DNA of 64,000 nt, taken from NCBI RefSeq assembly GCF_041200175.1, contig NZ_CP165727.1, forward strand, positions 5,831,501 through 5,895,500. The letters are read 5' to 3'. A model generated the notes under the pieces. It did no database searches, had not been told where the DNA came from, and saw nothing but the letters and a program-made list of their open reading frames with translations. Positions 34,608-44,013 of the stretch are shown in pieces (within the stretch, counting starts at the first letter, position 1; each line of letters starts with the position of its first letter). The DNA is from Streptomyces sp. R33 (GTDB lineage: Bacteria; Actinomycetota; Actinomycetes; Streptomycetales; Streptomycetaceae). A program made the translations under genes and the position numbers.

Positions 34608-36170
34608 TCAGGACAGGGCGTACCACTGCGAGCCCCAGCCCGTGTTGATGGTGCTCGTCCCCTGGCTGGCCAGGGTGAGGCTCGCAGGTAGCGACGTCTG
34701 AGCGGTGCCGATCGTGCTGTACCGCAGGTTGGGGGCGCTCAGGTTGGCGTTCACGGAGATCCCGGCCCCGGTCGCCTTGAACGTGAGGCTGTTCGTCGTC
34801 CATGTCGAGGCGGCGCCGAGCAGCATCGCAATGAAGTACTGGCCGGGCGCCGCGACGACCGGAGTCACCAGCGGTAGGGCCTTGGCGGTCGCGCCGGTCA
34901 TCAGCGACGAGGAGATGTCCGCCGTGACACCCACCCGGTTGCCGGCGGCGTCGTACAGGCCGAGGTAGCAGTTCGAGAGACTCGCGCCCGCGTCGATCCC
35001 GGACAGCCCGAGCCAGATGTTCGAGATGGTGACCTGCTCGCGAATCGGGATCTTCACCAGTGTGATCCGGCCCGCGACACCAGCGGACGACTGCGCGGTC
35101 ACGTGCCCCGCGTCGTTCGGGTCGCCCGTCCACGTGATCAGGCCCTGTTCGGACGGGCGCGGCAGCCACGAACCGGCCGCCGACCCGCCGACGGGGCCGA
35201 GGTTCTCCAGCAGCATCCGGAAGGGGTAGACGCTGTTCGCGTACACCTTGCCCGAGCTGGTCCCGGAGTGGACGAGCGCCACCGTAGCCATGCCGCCGCT
35301 GATGTGGCCGGAGCCGACCGTGAACATGCCCGCGCTCGCAGCCTTCGAGAAGCTCACGGATGGGTAGAACTCCGGGGCGCCCTCGGCCAGCGGTGTGCCC
35401 GTGCCGGACGCCCCATACTCGGAGATCGCGCCCGCCCCGGTGAGGAGCGCCAGGTCGAGGAAGTGGCCGCCCACGTACATCATGCTGAGGTGGACCCGGA
35501 TGCGGTCCCCGGCGGCCGCCGCGATGGAGCACTGGAGCGGCGTCCCCACGCTCGTCGTGGCGATGATCCACGGAGTAGACGACGTCAGGTCAGCGACCGC
35601 GCCATCCGTGATCCGGGCCTGCGCCACCGTGACGACTGTCCCGGACGCGCCCATCGCGCCCTGCGGGCCGGTTGCGCCCGTGGCCCCTGTCGGCCCCGTG
35701 GCGCCGGTCGCGCCGGTATCTCCAGCTGGACCCGTCGCCCCGGCTGGACCGGTGGCGCCCGTTGCGCCGGTCGCTCCCGCGGGGCCGGCCGGGCCAGTTG
35801 CCCCCGTCGCGCCGCGGACGTAGCCCGGCAGCGCCGGATCCGCGACGACCAAGTCCGTGATGTCGACCGGGGACAGGTCACCGGTGGGTACCTCGAAGGT
35901 GCGGCGCCGGACCGGCACCCCGTTGACCGACTCCGTCAGCCGGTAGTAGCGGCCCGTCGTCGGTTCGATCCCAGGCTCATCCGTAGGGAGGAGCGAAGCG
36001 GACCACGAGCCGTCCACCACGGTCACCGGATGGTCCGGGGCCGTCAGCACCCGGTCCCCGGCCTCGTCGGTCCAGCGGCGGGGCATCGCGGACAGCGTGA
36101 CGGTGACGCCGGCGGCCGCAGCATCGGTGAACAGATCGTCTACGCGCCCGGTGACGGTACGTCGGGGCAT
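34608..36170 (-). CDS. Collagen-like phage fibre protein
   Basis: 520 residues. Residues 1-117 form a beta-rich N-terminal domain (VTGRVDDLFTDAAAAGVTVT...), probably the virion attachment part. Residues ~120-177 are about 19 Gly-X-Y triplets dominated by GAT and GPA, a collagen-like triple-helix stalk. The rest is a beta-rich C-terminal domain likely to bind the host surface. It is the last gene of the late operon and follows the lysis cassette instead of preceding it. Receptor unknown. Confidence 0.85.
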   Translation of the reverse strand: MPRRTVTGRVDDLFTDAAAAGVTVTLSAMPRRWTDEAGDRVLTAPDHPVTVVDGSWSASLLPTDEPGIEPTTGRYYRLTESVNGVPVRRRTFEVPTGDLSPVDITDLVVADPALPGYVRGATGATGPAGPAGATGATGATGPAGATGPAGDTGATGATGPTGATGATGPQGAMGASGTVVTVAQARITDGAVADLTSSTPWIIATTSVGTPLQCSIAAAAGDRIRVHLSMMYVGGHFLDLALLTGAGAISEYGASGTGTPLAEGAPEFYPSVSFSKAASAGMFTVGSGHISGGMATVALVHSGTSSGKVYANSVYPFRMLLENLGPVGGSAAGSWLPRPSEQGLITWTGDPNDAGHVTAQSSAGVAGRITLVKIPIREQVTISNIWLGLSGIDAGASLSNCYLGLYDAAGNRVGVTADISSSLMTGATAKALPLVTPVVAAPGQYFIAMLLGAASTWTTNSLTFKATGAGISVNANLSAPNLRYSTIGTAQTSLPASLTLASQGTSTINTGWGSQWYALS

Positions 36171-36180
36171 GGCGGTCCTC

Positions 36181-36441
36181 CTACCGGGCCAGCAGGGCGA
36201 GCGCCCCGGTCACGGCCCCGCCCACGCCGGCGAGGACGCCGATGGTGGGCAGGGGCCAGCGGGAGCGCTCCAGCGTCCGGATCCGGGTCTCGTGGTCGGA
36301 GAAGTCCTTCCGGAGGTCTTTCGCGTCGTCGAGGATCCCGTCGAGCTTGGTCTCGATGCGGGAAACGGTCTCTGACAGCCCCCTCACCTCCTGATACATC
36401 TGAGCGGGCGAGATGTAGACGCCAGGGTCGGGGGCCGTCAT
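36181..36441 (-). CDS. XhlA-like membrane protein of the lysis cassette
   Basis: 86 residues from ATG 36441, overlapping the holin stop (TGATG). An amphipathic coiled coil (VRGLSETVSRIETKLDGILD) is followed by a C-terminal transmembrane helix (LPTIGVLAGVGGAVTGALAL). This is the layout of XhlA/haemolysin-type proteins that assist holins. Assignment by layout and context. Confidence 0.65.
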   Translation of the reverse strand: MTAPDPGVYISPAQMYQEVRGLSETVSRIETKLDGILDDAKDLRKDFSDHETRIRTLERSRWPLPTIGVLAGVGGAVTGALALLAR

Positions 36442-36701
36442 CAGACGCCCTTGGCCAGGGAGGCCGAGTTGGTCACGTCCCGCCAGCGGGCCACGAGGCC
36501 CTTCACGAGGGCCAGCGCGGCGCCGACACCGCCCATCAACGCGGCGTGCCACATGCCCAGGTCCAGCGGCTGCGTCACCACCACACCGGCAATGAACGCC
36601 TGGAGGAACGTCGACAGGACGCGCTCGACGAGGTCACGGCCGTACGTGCCGACGGTCTTGACGACGGTCTGCGCGTTGGGGAGTTCGAACGGTGTGGCCA
36701 T
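36441..36701 (-). CDS. Phage holin (r1t-like)
   Basis: 86 residues, two hydrophobic helices (LSTFLQAFIAGVVVTQ and HAALMGGVGAALALVKGLVA) joined by a short loop and ending in a charged tail. This is the usual actinophage holin shape, about 80-90 residues. The gene follows the endolysin immediately, separated by one base, and overlaps the XhlA-like gene. Makes the membrane lesion through which endolysin reaches the peptidoglycan. Confidence 0.8.
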   Translation of the reverse strand: MATPFELPNAQTVVKTVGTYGRDLVERVLSTFLQAFIAGVVVTQPLDLGMWHAALMGGVGAALALVKGLVARWRDVTNSASLAKGV

Positions 36702-36702
36702 G

Positions 36703-37470
36703 TCAGGCCTCCTTGGTGGTGGTCTTGGCGGGCGCGGGCGCGGGCGCGGGGGCGAGGGCCTTCACGGCGGCGGTCAGCTCGGCGAGCTGGGCCTTGATCG
36801 CCCCCAGCTCCTTGAAGGTCACGTTGTGCCGGTTGTCGGTCCAGGCCAGGACGTCGGCCGCGGAGACCTTGCGGCCGTCCGGGATTTCGAGCTGGTAGGA
36901 CCACAGGTCTGCGGGGGTGGGCATGTCGTCCTCCTGGGACTGGCCGGTGGCCCGGGCGACGATGCCCGGGAAGATCACTTTCTTGAACTGCTGGATGCGT
37001 GCCGCGCCCGGGCATGCGGTCCCGCTGACCGCCCACGCGGCATGCAGCGCGTGATAACCGAACCCCGGATCGTCAGCGGTCCGACAGACGCGCAGCGGGA
37101 TGCCATGCGTGCGGTGCGCCCACACGCCGAGCTCGATCATCGTTTCGACCTGCTCGCCGGTCCACGGGTCGCTGTGGTCGTCGTTCGACGCGGACTCCAG
37201 CGAGATCGCGCCGGTGCCGTCGGGCCGCAGGTTCGCCCGGTAGTTGGCGTCAGCCCGGGTTTGCGTGCCGATGAACTGCGCGAGACTGCCGTCATAGCCG
37301 AGACCGAAGTGGCTCTCCAAGTTGGTGCTGTCGCGCCAGTACTCGTACGTTCTCTTCGGCGTCCACGGCGCCGCGATCGAGTGGTAGATGAGCTGCGTCG
37401 GGATGATCGCGGGCTGATTGTCCGACTCGGGCTGGAGCTCCATCCGGATCGCTCCGGGGTACCACGCCAT
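36703..37470 (-). CDS. Endolysin, N-acetylmuramoyl-L-alanine amidase
   Basis: 255 residues. Amidase_2/PGRP-type fold: zinc ligand His in LIYHSIAAPW, GLGYDGSLAQFIG, AISLESASND, a later His (YHALHAAWA) and the last ligand Cys in SGTACPGA. It cuts the amide bond between N-acetylmuramic acid and the peptide stem. The C-terminal part (about 180-255) is helical, with an Ala-Pro repeat and a Lys-rich end, possibly a cell-wall binding or dimerisation region. Upstream of holin in the leftward late operon. Confidence 0.9.
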   Translation of the reverse strand: MAWYPGAIRMELQPESDNQPAIIPTQLIYHSIAAPWTPKRTYEYWRDSTNLESHFGLGYDGSLAQFIGTQTRADANYRANLRPDGTGAISLESASNDDHSDPWTGEQVETMIELGVWAHRTHGIPLRVCRTADDPGFGYHALHAAWAVSGTACPGAARIQQFKKVIFPGIVARATGQSQEDDMPTPADLWSYQLEIPDGRKVSAADVLAWTDNRHNVTFKELGAIKAQLAELTAAVKALAPAPAPAPAKTTTKEA

Positions 37471-37493
37471 GACACCTCCAGGGCATCAAAAAG

Positions 37494-37516
37494 GCCCCGG
37501 CCAGCAGGCGCGGGGC
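37494..37516 (-). terminator. Internal terminator between tail and lysis genes
   Basis: GCCCCG / CGGGGC stem with an 11-base loop followed leftward by TTTTT, in the 62-base gap before the endolysin. It could set the level of lysis-gene readthrough. Confidence 0.6.
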
Positions 37517-37532
37517 GAGGGAAGCGGGCAGG

Positions 37533-38033
37533 TCAGGCGGTTCGCAGGAGCCGCAGCCACGACTTCGCGTAGATCGTCGTAGCCGTGGCATTCGAGGCGT
37601 TCTGCGCCCACCGCAGCAGCAGATTCCCCGCGGTGCCGGCCGTCGTGACCGTGCCGAGAATCGACGCGGTCGTCTTCGCGCCGCCCGTACCGTACGTACC
37701 CGCCACCAAGTTCCCGGTGGTGTTCGCGTCGGACGCGTACGCGGCCGTACCGCCAGTCGCAGGGGCATTGATCGCCCAAAAGATCGTGGCGCCTGCCGGG
37801 AGGGAAAACGTCGCCTTCAAATGGCCCGCGTTGAAAGCACCGTCGTAGAAAAGCGTCCCCTCCAGCAGGTACGTGGCATTCGCCGCGACAGCCAGCGTGA
37901 GGTGGTTGTCGTCCTGAATGGTGGTGCTGCTGGTAATGCTCTCGTCGGCCGCCTTGATGACCGTCAGCGGCAGCGTGGAGGCCATCAGGGACGCAGTCAG
38001 CCGCTGCCCTGCATAGAACGTCGGGTAGGCCAT
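37533..38033 (-). CDS. Minor tail protein, hypothetical
   Basis: 166 residues, rich in Thr, Ala and Gly (MAYPTFYAGQRLTASLMAST; LLRWAQNASNATATTIYAKS), predicted beta-sandwich without cysteines or membrane segments. Proteins with this start occur in Streptomyces phage tail modules; function not assigned. Lies between the 906-residue tail protein and the lysis cassette and is followed by an internal terminator. Confidence 0.7.
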   Translation of the reverse strand: MAYPTFYAGQRLTASLMASTLPLTVIKAADESITSSTTIQDDNHLTLAVAANATYLLEGTLFYDGAFNAGHLKATFSLPAGATIFWAINAPATGGTAAYASDANTTGNLVAGTYGTGGAKTTASILGTVTTAGTAGNLLLRWAQNASNATATTIYAKSWLRLLRTA

Positions 38034-38047
38034 GGTGCTGGGGCTCC

Positions 38048-40768
38048 TTACAGGGCGAGGATGGTCGGGGTAGCCAGGGCGACGGACGCACCCGACGAGT
38101 GAGCCTTGACGATGCCGTTGACGCTGCGAGTGACCGTGAACGTCTGCGGCGACGAGGCGCCGACGACATTGGTGACGGTCATGACCTCGCCGCCGACCCG
38201 AATATCGAAGGGCCGGTCCGCGGAATCCGTCGTCCAGATCTGGCCCGCAGTCGTCGTCACCGACAGGCTTGTCGCCGTCGACGTGACCCCTGACGCCAGC
38301 TGCGACCCGTCCGTGTCCAGACGGCCCAGCGTCGCGTCATCGAGGACGCCCACCGACCACATGCCCGCTGGCGAGCAGGACAGATCGATTGTCCACTCGA
38401 AGGTTTTCCACTCCTCCTCCGCGCCCTCAACCATCAGGTCCAACGGCCCCGGCGGCAGCCAGTCCGGCAGCCCCGTAATCCGAATGACGTCGCCCGGCCG
38501 AAGCGAGCACACCGCAGGGATCAAAGCCGGGTACTTGTGCAGGTAGATCCGCACTTTCGGATACCTGGCCTCGTCCCACGTGCCTAGGTGCAGCAGCCAG
38601 GACGCGATGTCCGGAAGCTGGTCGTCTGAGTGCACGGTGAGGGTCTGCGAGTCGTCGTACACCCCGACACCGTCCGGCGGCAAGGCTGTTGACAGGGCAC
38701 CGGTCGTGAGGACTGCCCGTGCCGATGACCCGCGGTCCCTGGACACCGTCCGGTCGTTGCGGATCAGCTTGTCGTCATCGGTCGGCTCCAGAGGCGGCGC
38801 AAGCTGCGCGTACGGGATCGTGACCCGGGGAGTCTGGTTGCAGAGGGTACTGCGGGTGCGGTACACCAGCCCCGCTCGCTCACGGTCCTCGTACAGGATC
38901 CCCCCGTCGGCGGCCTCGCAGGCGCCAACGAGGTCGAGGAGCGTCGCGGGCCGCTGCGGACCCATGGCCGTATCGGTACCCACAGAGTCGGCGACCGCGA
39001 CCGGTACGCCCTCCTCGTCGCCGAGACGGACCAGCCGGGCCCCGGCGGTCTCGCTGTCGTAGCCCGACTCGGAGCCGTCCCAGATGCTGACAGCCGGGGT
39101 ATCGAAGACGGTCAGGTGCCCGATCGCCATGTCGGACAAGCCGACGCCGATCACCGACGCGACGTCCTCAACGATGCCTGGCGTACCGGCCAGCGCCGTC
39201 GTTGAAAGGGCCTGCTGGGAGCCGTCCGTGGCCACGAAAACAGCCGTGAAATTCGTGTGGGGGCCAATGTATTCTGCGGTGAAATCCATGCGAATCCACC
39301 GGTCCGGCCCGATCAGACCCGCATTGCTGAAGCTGGTGCTCGTGAGCAGGTTGCCCAGCGGATCGTAGAAGTCCACGATCACGTTGGGGCTGGTGAAGCC
39401 CACCACGATGCCGTGTGCGGCCGTCCCCGTCGCCGTGAACGCCAAGAAACCGGCAGCAGCCACCACAGCCGGCGCCGTGTCCAGCTGGTACACCATCGAG
39501 ATCGTCCAGCCGGAACTGGTGGTGGCGCTCGGCACGCGGGCCTGCATCGTCGCACCGGCACTGACGGTCGGCAGGGCGGCCGAGCCGGGACAAGAGGCGT
39601 CCTGCCCGAAGGAGAAGCCGGCGACCCGCAGCGGCGGGCACCCAGCAATCGGGCTGGCGCCCTGCGTGGCGTCGCGCCCGTCCTCCAGCGGCCAGTACGC
39701 GATCGGGTCACCCGTCGGCAGCCGGCGGCGCAGCGCGCTCGCGAGAGGCTTGGCGCCCCGCCCGAGACGACGCAGCACACCGGCCGCTGTGACCGGGGTG
39801 GTCACGTCCACGCCGCTCGCGCCCCAGCGAGGCACCCATGAGGAGGCCTCAAGGACCGCGCGGGTGCGGCGGCTGGTGATCTGGACACCGCCCGCCAGGG
39901 ACCAGGTGCGGCCCGCGGCATCGGCGAAGCTGGTGGTCCCGCTGGCCTGCGCCGCAAAGTTGGGGTTGGCAACCGCGCTGCCTGCGATGCCGTTGCGGAC
40001 CTCGATGGCGTGGATCTCGCGGCTGATGTCGGCGAAGCCGAGGGCGGAGATATCGCCGACCTCGAGCGATGCCGTCGAGTTGAAGATGGACGTGGTGCCA
40101 GCGGTGACCACCGGGTCGCCGAGCTGCGTCCACGTTCCCGAGAGAGTGTCCGAGGTGTAGAAGACAACCGTGTGGCCCGCTGCTCCGTTGTTCACGTCGA
40201 GGGTGGCGCGGATGGCGCCGCGCTGGCCCGGTGCGAAGGGGACGGGCAGCGTCGAGGACCTGGAGAGGACCGCGATGCCGTCGGCGGACCAGCGCAGCGA
40301 CACCTGCCCGTCATCGAGGACGAAAAGCCCCCATGAAACCTGGCTGATGCCGCCGTACTTGCCCATCACCTCCCACGCACCAAGCTCGGTGATACCGCCC
40401 CACTGGGAGGGGGTGAGGTCGGCGCGGACGTCGATGTCGCCAGTGATGTCCAGGGCGGCCGTGTCGGTCGTGGTGGCCCGGCCCTGCACGTCGGGAGGGA
40501 TCACGAGGGCAACGGACGCGCCCCCGTGCGAGATCCGCACGGGGGTGTTGCGGCCGAGTTGCCCGTAGTACGGGCTGCGGGGGTTGCGGCCGGAGTAGAT
40601 GCCGTCGGGGTCCCGCAGGACTATCGCCGCGGCGGCGGGGTCCGTGCGGGACCCCTCCGCGCGCCGCCCCCACGCGTAGCGGAGTGCGTCCTTCTGGGAC
40701 AGGACGTTAGTGGCGTCGGTCCACACCCCGCCGATCTTCAGCTCGACCCGAGCATCGGGCACCGTCAT
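38048..40768 (-). CDS. Large phage tail protein (tail tip/baseplate)
   Basis: 906 residues starting MTVPDARVELKIGGVWTDAT, a beginning typical of proteins encoded directly after the tape measure. A central region resembles a concanavalin/LamG-type sandwich (SIFNSTASLEVGDISALGF), which may contact the cell surface. The C-terminal part contains QIWTTDSADRPFDIRVGGEV and TFTVTRSVNGIVKAH, seen in actinophage tail proteins. Likely forms the tail tip. Nine bases separate it from the tape measure gene. Confidence 0.8.
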   Translation of the reverse strand: MTVPDARVELKIGGVWTDATNVLSQKDALRYAWGRRAEGSRTDPAAAAIVLRDPDGIYSGRNPRSPYYGQLGRNTPVRISHGGASVALVIPPDVQGRATTTDTAALDITGDIDVRADLTPSQWGGITELGAWEVMGKYGGISQVSWGLFVLDDGQVSLRWSADGIAVLSRSSTLPVPFAPGQRGAIRATLDVNNGAAGHTVVFYTSDTLSGTWTQLGDPVVTAGTTSIFNSTASLEVGDISALGFADISREIHAIEVRNGIAGSAVANPNFAAQASGTTSFADAAGRTWSLAGGVQITSRRTRAVLEASSWVPRWGASGVDVTTPVTAAGVLRRLGRGAKPLASALRRRLPTGDPIAYWPLEDGRDATQGASPIAGCPPLRVAGFSFGQDASCPGSAALPTVSAGATMQARVPSATTSSGWTISMVYQLDTAPAVVAAAGFLAFTATGTAAHGIVVGFTSPNVIVDFYDPLGNLLTSTSFSNAGLIGPDRWIRMDFTAEYIGPHTNFTAVFVATDGSQQALSTTALAGTPGIVEDVASVIGVGLSDMAIGHLTVFDTPAVSIWDGSESGYDSETAGARLVRLGDEEGVPVAVADSVGTDTAMGPQRPATLLDLVGACEAADGGILYEDRERAGLVYRTRSTLCNQTPRVTIPYAQLAPPLEPTDDDKLIRNDRTVSRDRGSSARAVLTTGALSTALPPDGVGVYDDSQTLTVHSDDQLPDIASWLLHLGTWDEARYPKVRIYLHKYPALIPAVCSLRPGDVIRITGLPDWLPPGPLDLMVEGAEEEWKTFEWTIDLSCSPAGMWSVGVLDDATLGRLDTDGSQLASGVTSTATSLSVTTTAGQIWTTDSADRPFDIRVGGEVMTVTNVVGASSPQTFTVTRSVNGIVKAHSSGASVALATPTILAL

Positions 40769-40777
40769 GTATCCCCC

Positions 40778-43399
40778 TTATCCGAATGCGCGCTGAACGC
40801 TGCCGGCGCCATCGACGGCCACAATGTCCCTGATCAGCCTCTTGATTTCGTGCGGCCCTTCGAGCTGCACGATGACCCGCGTGGGTCCCGCGCCGTACCC
40901 CATGCCGCCCGCGCCCATCGAGCCGAGTGCCATTCCCGGCAGCGAGCCGGTGAGCCCGCCGAGTTGCTGTTGCAGGGCTCGGGTGCCGTCGGTGATGCCC
41001 TGCTGGAGGCCCTGCATGATCAGGCGGCCGGAGGGCCGCAGGATCCGTGCGTCGACCGGTGCCGGGCCCTTCCAGTCGGGCAGGCTGGACGTGATCCCGC
41101 CCAAGGTGGACTTCAGGGAGCTGATCTTCGACTTGACGCCGTCGATCAGGCCCCCGATCAGGCTCGCGCCCGCCGACCACAGCACCGAACCGAGGGAGCC
41201 GAGCGCGTCGCGGGCCATGTCGCGGATGGACCGGATGTGCCCGATCAGCACGCCGATCCGGTCCTTCGCGCCGGAGATCATCTGATTTCCGGCCTCGACG
41301 ATCCGCCCCCACAGGACACCCGCCAGACCGGCAAGCGCAGCCCCAGCCTTCCCCGGCAGCTCGACGAGCAGCCGCACGAAGTACGCGACCGCACCGGCCA
41401 CCATCGTCTTCGCGGCCGCCCACGCCCCGCTGAAGTCGCCAGCAAGGAGCGCGGCCACCGCCCGCAGCGCGGGGACGACGACGCTCTGCACGACGAGCGC
41501 GAGTTCGCCGCCCAGGACGGAGGCCAACTTGCCTACGAGCTGCGCCGTGGTGATCAGCATCGGCGTGAGCCGGACCAGGACGTCCGCGGCCAGCAGGATC
41601 AGCTGCGCGATAACCGGTGCCAGCGCCACCAGCAGCTGCGCGAGCGTACCCGCCAGCTGCGTGAAGATGGGCGTGACCGCGGCCGTCAGCGCGATCAGGA
41701 CAGGTAGCACGGCCTGTACCAGCGTGCCGAGCGCGTCCACGATCGGCTGAATCACGGGCAGCAGTGCTGCGAGGATCGGCGTAAGGGCGGATGCCAGGGC
41801 AGCGGCCACCTGGGCTACCAGGGGGGCGAGCTGTCGGAAGACGCTCGCTACCAGGACCAGGAGCGGTGACAGCACGGGAAGGAGCTGCGCGATCAGGTTC
41901 CCGATGATCGGGAGCAGTGGGGCCACCGCGTCGATCAAGGCGCCGACCGCGACCGCGGCGAGCGTCAGCACCGGGCCGAGGGCCTTGATGATCGGCTGTA
42001 GCCCGGCGCCGAGGGCAGAGATCAGATGTTGCACAGGAGTGCCGAGCGCGGTGAAGACGGGCGCGACGGCCTGTAGCGCGGTGACGAGCAGCGGGCCTAC
42101 GGTGCTGGCCAGCACGGACATGGTCTGAAAAATGGCTCGCAGCCCGGCCTGAACCTCCGGCCGCGCGAACGCGGTTGCCAGGGAGCCCGTGATCTTCTGG
42201 AGGGTCCCCAGGAACCCGCCGCCGGACGCCTCCGCCGCACCGAACACCGACTTGATGATGCTGCCGACGTTGCCGAGGATGCTCCCGAGCTGCTTGATCA
42301 GCGCAATCGCGTGATCGATCGCCCGCTCCATGCCACCCGACTCGAAGGCCTTTGAGAGCTTTTCCGAGAGCTTGTCTGCGCCGGCGCCCGCTGCCGCGGT
42401 GAGCCGACCGAACGCGGGTGCCGCCGCCGCGCCTACCTGCGTGAGGCCGAGCACGATCTGACTCGGGATCCGCGCCAAGTTGTACAAGCCAGTGTTCGCG
42501 CCAGAAATGGCCTGGCCGAGCACCCCCGACTTGCTCATCCCGATGGCCGTGTTGCCGATGTTCTTGCCCATCAGATTCAGGGCGCCGGACGTGTTGAGCA
42601 GTCCGTTCTTGAGGACGGGCAGGGTACTAGTGCCCATTTCCTTCAGGATTCCGTCGAAGCCTGCGAACAGGTTCTGCTGGATGCCCTGCTGCATCGCCTT
42701 GAACTGCGGCTGGAGCGTCCGGACTTCCTTCGCGAAGGCCTGCGCGGAGGGCGCGAGGCCCTTGATCGACTCGGCGAACTTCTCCGGGTCGGACGGGTCC
42801 ATCGCCGCGCCGATCGCGTCGCCGACACCCTTCATGCCCAGCTTGAGAGCCTGCGTGGCCAGGACCACCGCAAAGATGCCCGTCGCTGCGACACCGGCCG
42901 CCGGGGCGATCTGCGCCACCGTGGCCGCCAGACCGGCCGCCAGCGGTACCGCCGCGCCGATCGCGGCGCCGACCTTCGCAAACCCCATGGCGACGCCGCC
43001 GATCCGGCCCGCCATCGAGCCGAGCCGGTCGGTGTCGATGTTCAGGCTGCGGAGGTTGGTCACGGCCCGGCCGAGCCGCGCGCCGAGGCTGTCGCTCATG
43101 TCGTCTGCGGCCCGGGCCAGCGCCCGGAAACGCATCGCCATGGTGCGGGTCTCGACCTCGACAACCGCCGCGGTCTCGGTCGTCTCCTCGGCGACCTCCT
43201 CGACAGCCTCGGCCGTCGAGGACAGAGCCCGGTTCATCACCGCGGACCCGGTCACGAACCGACCAGCCAGGTCACGCAGCCGGCCGCCCGCGTCAACCGC
43301 GAACCCCTCGGTCTGGAGCTGCGCCCTGGCCAAGCCGCGCGTCAGGTCCGATTCGTCGGCGCGGATCACCGCGACGAGCTCACCAATGGTCATAGCCAT
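40778..43399 (-). CDS. Tail tape measure protein
   Basis: 873 residues. N-terminal helical region (LVAVIRADESDLTRGLARAQ) of the tape-measure type, a central run of hydrophobic Ala/Val/Leu-rich segments (for example VAQIAPAAGVAATGIFAVVL and a long stretch at about 460-640) and a helical C-terminus. At the usual ~0.15 nm per residue the tail would be about 130 nm. Position after the tail chaperones and before the tail-tip protein confirms the assignment. Confidence 0.92.
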   Translation of the reverse strand: MAMTIGELVAVIRADESDLTRGLARAQLQTEGFAVDAGGRLRDLAGRFVTGSAVMNRALSSTAEAVEEVAEETTETAAVVEVETRTMAMRFRALARAADDMSDSLGARLGRAVTNLRSLNIDTDRLGSMAGRIGGVAMGFAKVGAAIGAAVPLAAGLAATVAQIAPAAGVAATGIFAVVLATQALKLGMKGVGDAIGAAMDPSDPEKFAESIKGLAPSAQAFAKEVRTLQPQFKAMQQGIQQNLFAGFDGILKEMGTSTLPVLKNGLLNTSGALNLMGKNIGNTAIGMSKSGVLGQAISGANTGLYNLARIPSQIVLGLTQVGAAAAPAFGRLTAAAGAGADKLSEKLSKAFESGGMERAIDHAIALIKQLGSILGNVGSIIKSVFGAAEASGGGFLGTLQKITGSLATAFARPEVQAGLRAIFQTMSVLASTVGPLLVTALQAVAPVFTALGTPVQHLISALGAGLQPIIKALGPVLTLAAVAVGALIDAVAPLLPIIGNLIAQLLPVLSPLLVLVASVFRQLAPLVAQVAAALASALTPILAALLPVIQPIVDALGTLVQAVLPVLIALTAAVTPIFTQLAGTLAQLLVALAPVIAQLILLAADVLVRLTPMLITTAQLVGKLASVLGGELALVVQSVVVPALRAVAALLAGDFSGAWAAAKTMVAGAVAYFVRLLVELPGKAGAALAGLAGVLWGRIVEAGNQMISGAKDRIGVLIGHIRSIRDMARDALGSLGSVLWSAGASLIGGLIDGVKSKISSLKSTLGGITSSLPDWKGPAPVDARILRPSGRLIMQGLQQGITDGTRALQQQLGGLTGSLPGMALGSMGAGGMGYGAGPTRVIVQLEGPHEIKRLIRDIVAVDGAGSVQRAFG

Positions 43400-43420
43400 G
43401 GCGGGGTGCCCCCTTTGTGG

Positions 43421-44013
43421 TCAGCGGTGGAGGGCGGCCCGGATCTCGTCGGGGTCGTCGATGATGGTGAGCTCGTCGCCCGCCACTTTCCGGAAGATGG
43501 CCTCGCCGCTCAGGCCAGCGAGGAGGTTCCAGAAGCGGCGGTGGCCGATCAGCGCGAGGTCTTGCGGGCCGAGCCCGTACTCGCGCGCGAAGTCGGCTTC
43601 GACGGCCCACCAGAAGCGGCGGACCGCTGCCTCCGCGCGGCTCGGTTCGCGGGCGGGGCCAGCGCTTTTCCCGGGTCGTCGCTGGTGACGACCTCGTACG
43701 CCTCCGAGAACGACATGTCCCGCCCGTGGGACTGCGCGACACCCCAGGTAAGGGCAGTCATCAGGTCGACGGCGCCCATACCGTTGGCCTTCCACTGGGC
43801 GAACACGCCCTGCCCGAACAGGAGGTCGACCACCTCCGCGAAGTCGGCCTCTTCCGACTCCTCGCTGAGGTTGGCGGCCATCTCCTCGAATAGGAGCGGG
43901 GGGTCGGTAGGGACGGGCACTTCGACACCGGCGATGGTCTCCATGCGGCGGCCGCGAACGGTCCGCTTGAAGTCCTCCCAGGACTGCGCCTTGCCGGCGC
44001 GGGGAGCCGTCAC
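43421..44013 (-). CDS. Tail assembly chaperones gpG and gpGT (-1 frameshift)
   Basis: The zero-frame product (gpG-like, 154 residues, 44013 to 43549) starts MTAPRAGKAQSWEDFKRTVR. At codon 115-116 the sequence G-GGA-AAA (43672-43666) is a perfect -1 slippery heptamer. Slipping there continues SAGPAREPSRAEAAVRRFWW and ends at 43421, giving a gpGT-like protein of about 197 residues. The T part (DLALIGHRRFWNLL, IIDDPDEIRAAL) is well conserved in character, while the zero-frame tail after the slip is low quality. Both forms chaperone the tape measure in siphoviruses. The ATG overlaps the tail tube stop by 4 bases. Confidence 0.85.
43666..43672 (-). other. Programmed -1 frameshift slippery site GGGAAAA
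   Basis: GGGAAAA in the correct phase (G GGA AAA) for simultaneous -1 slippage in the tail chaperone gene; GC-rich sequence follows and could form a stimulatory structure. Confidence 0.85.

Noticed and set aside
35640..35815. DNA repeat array
   Set aside because: The repeats simply encode the Gly-X-Y triplets of the fibre protein.
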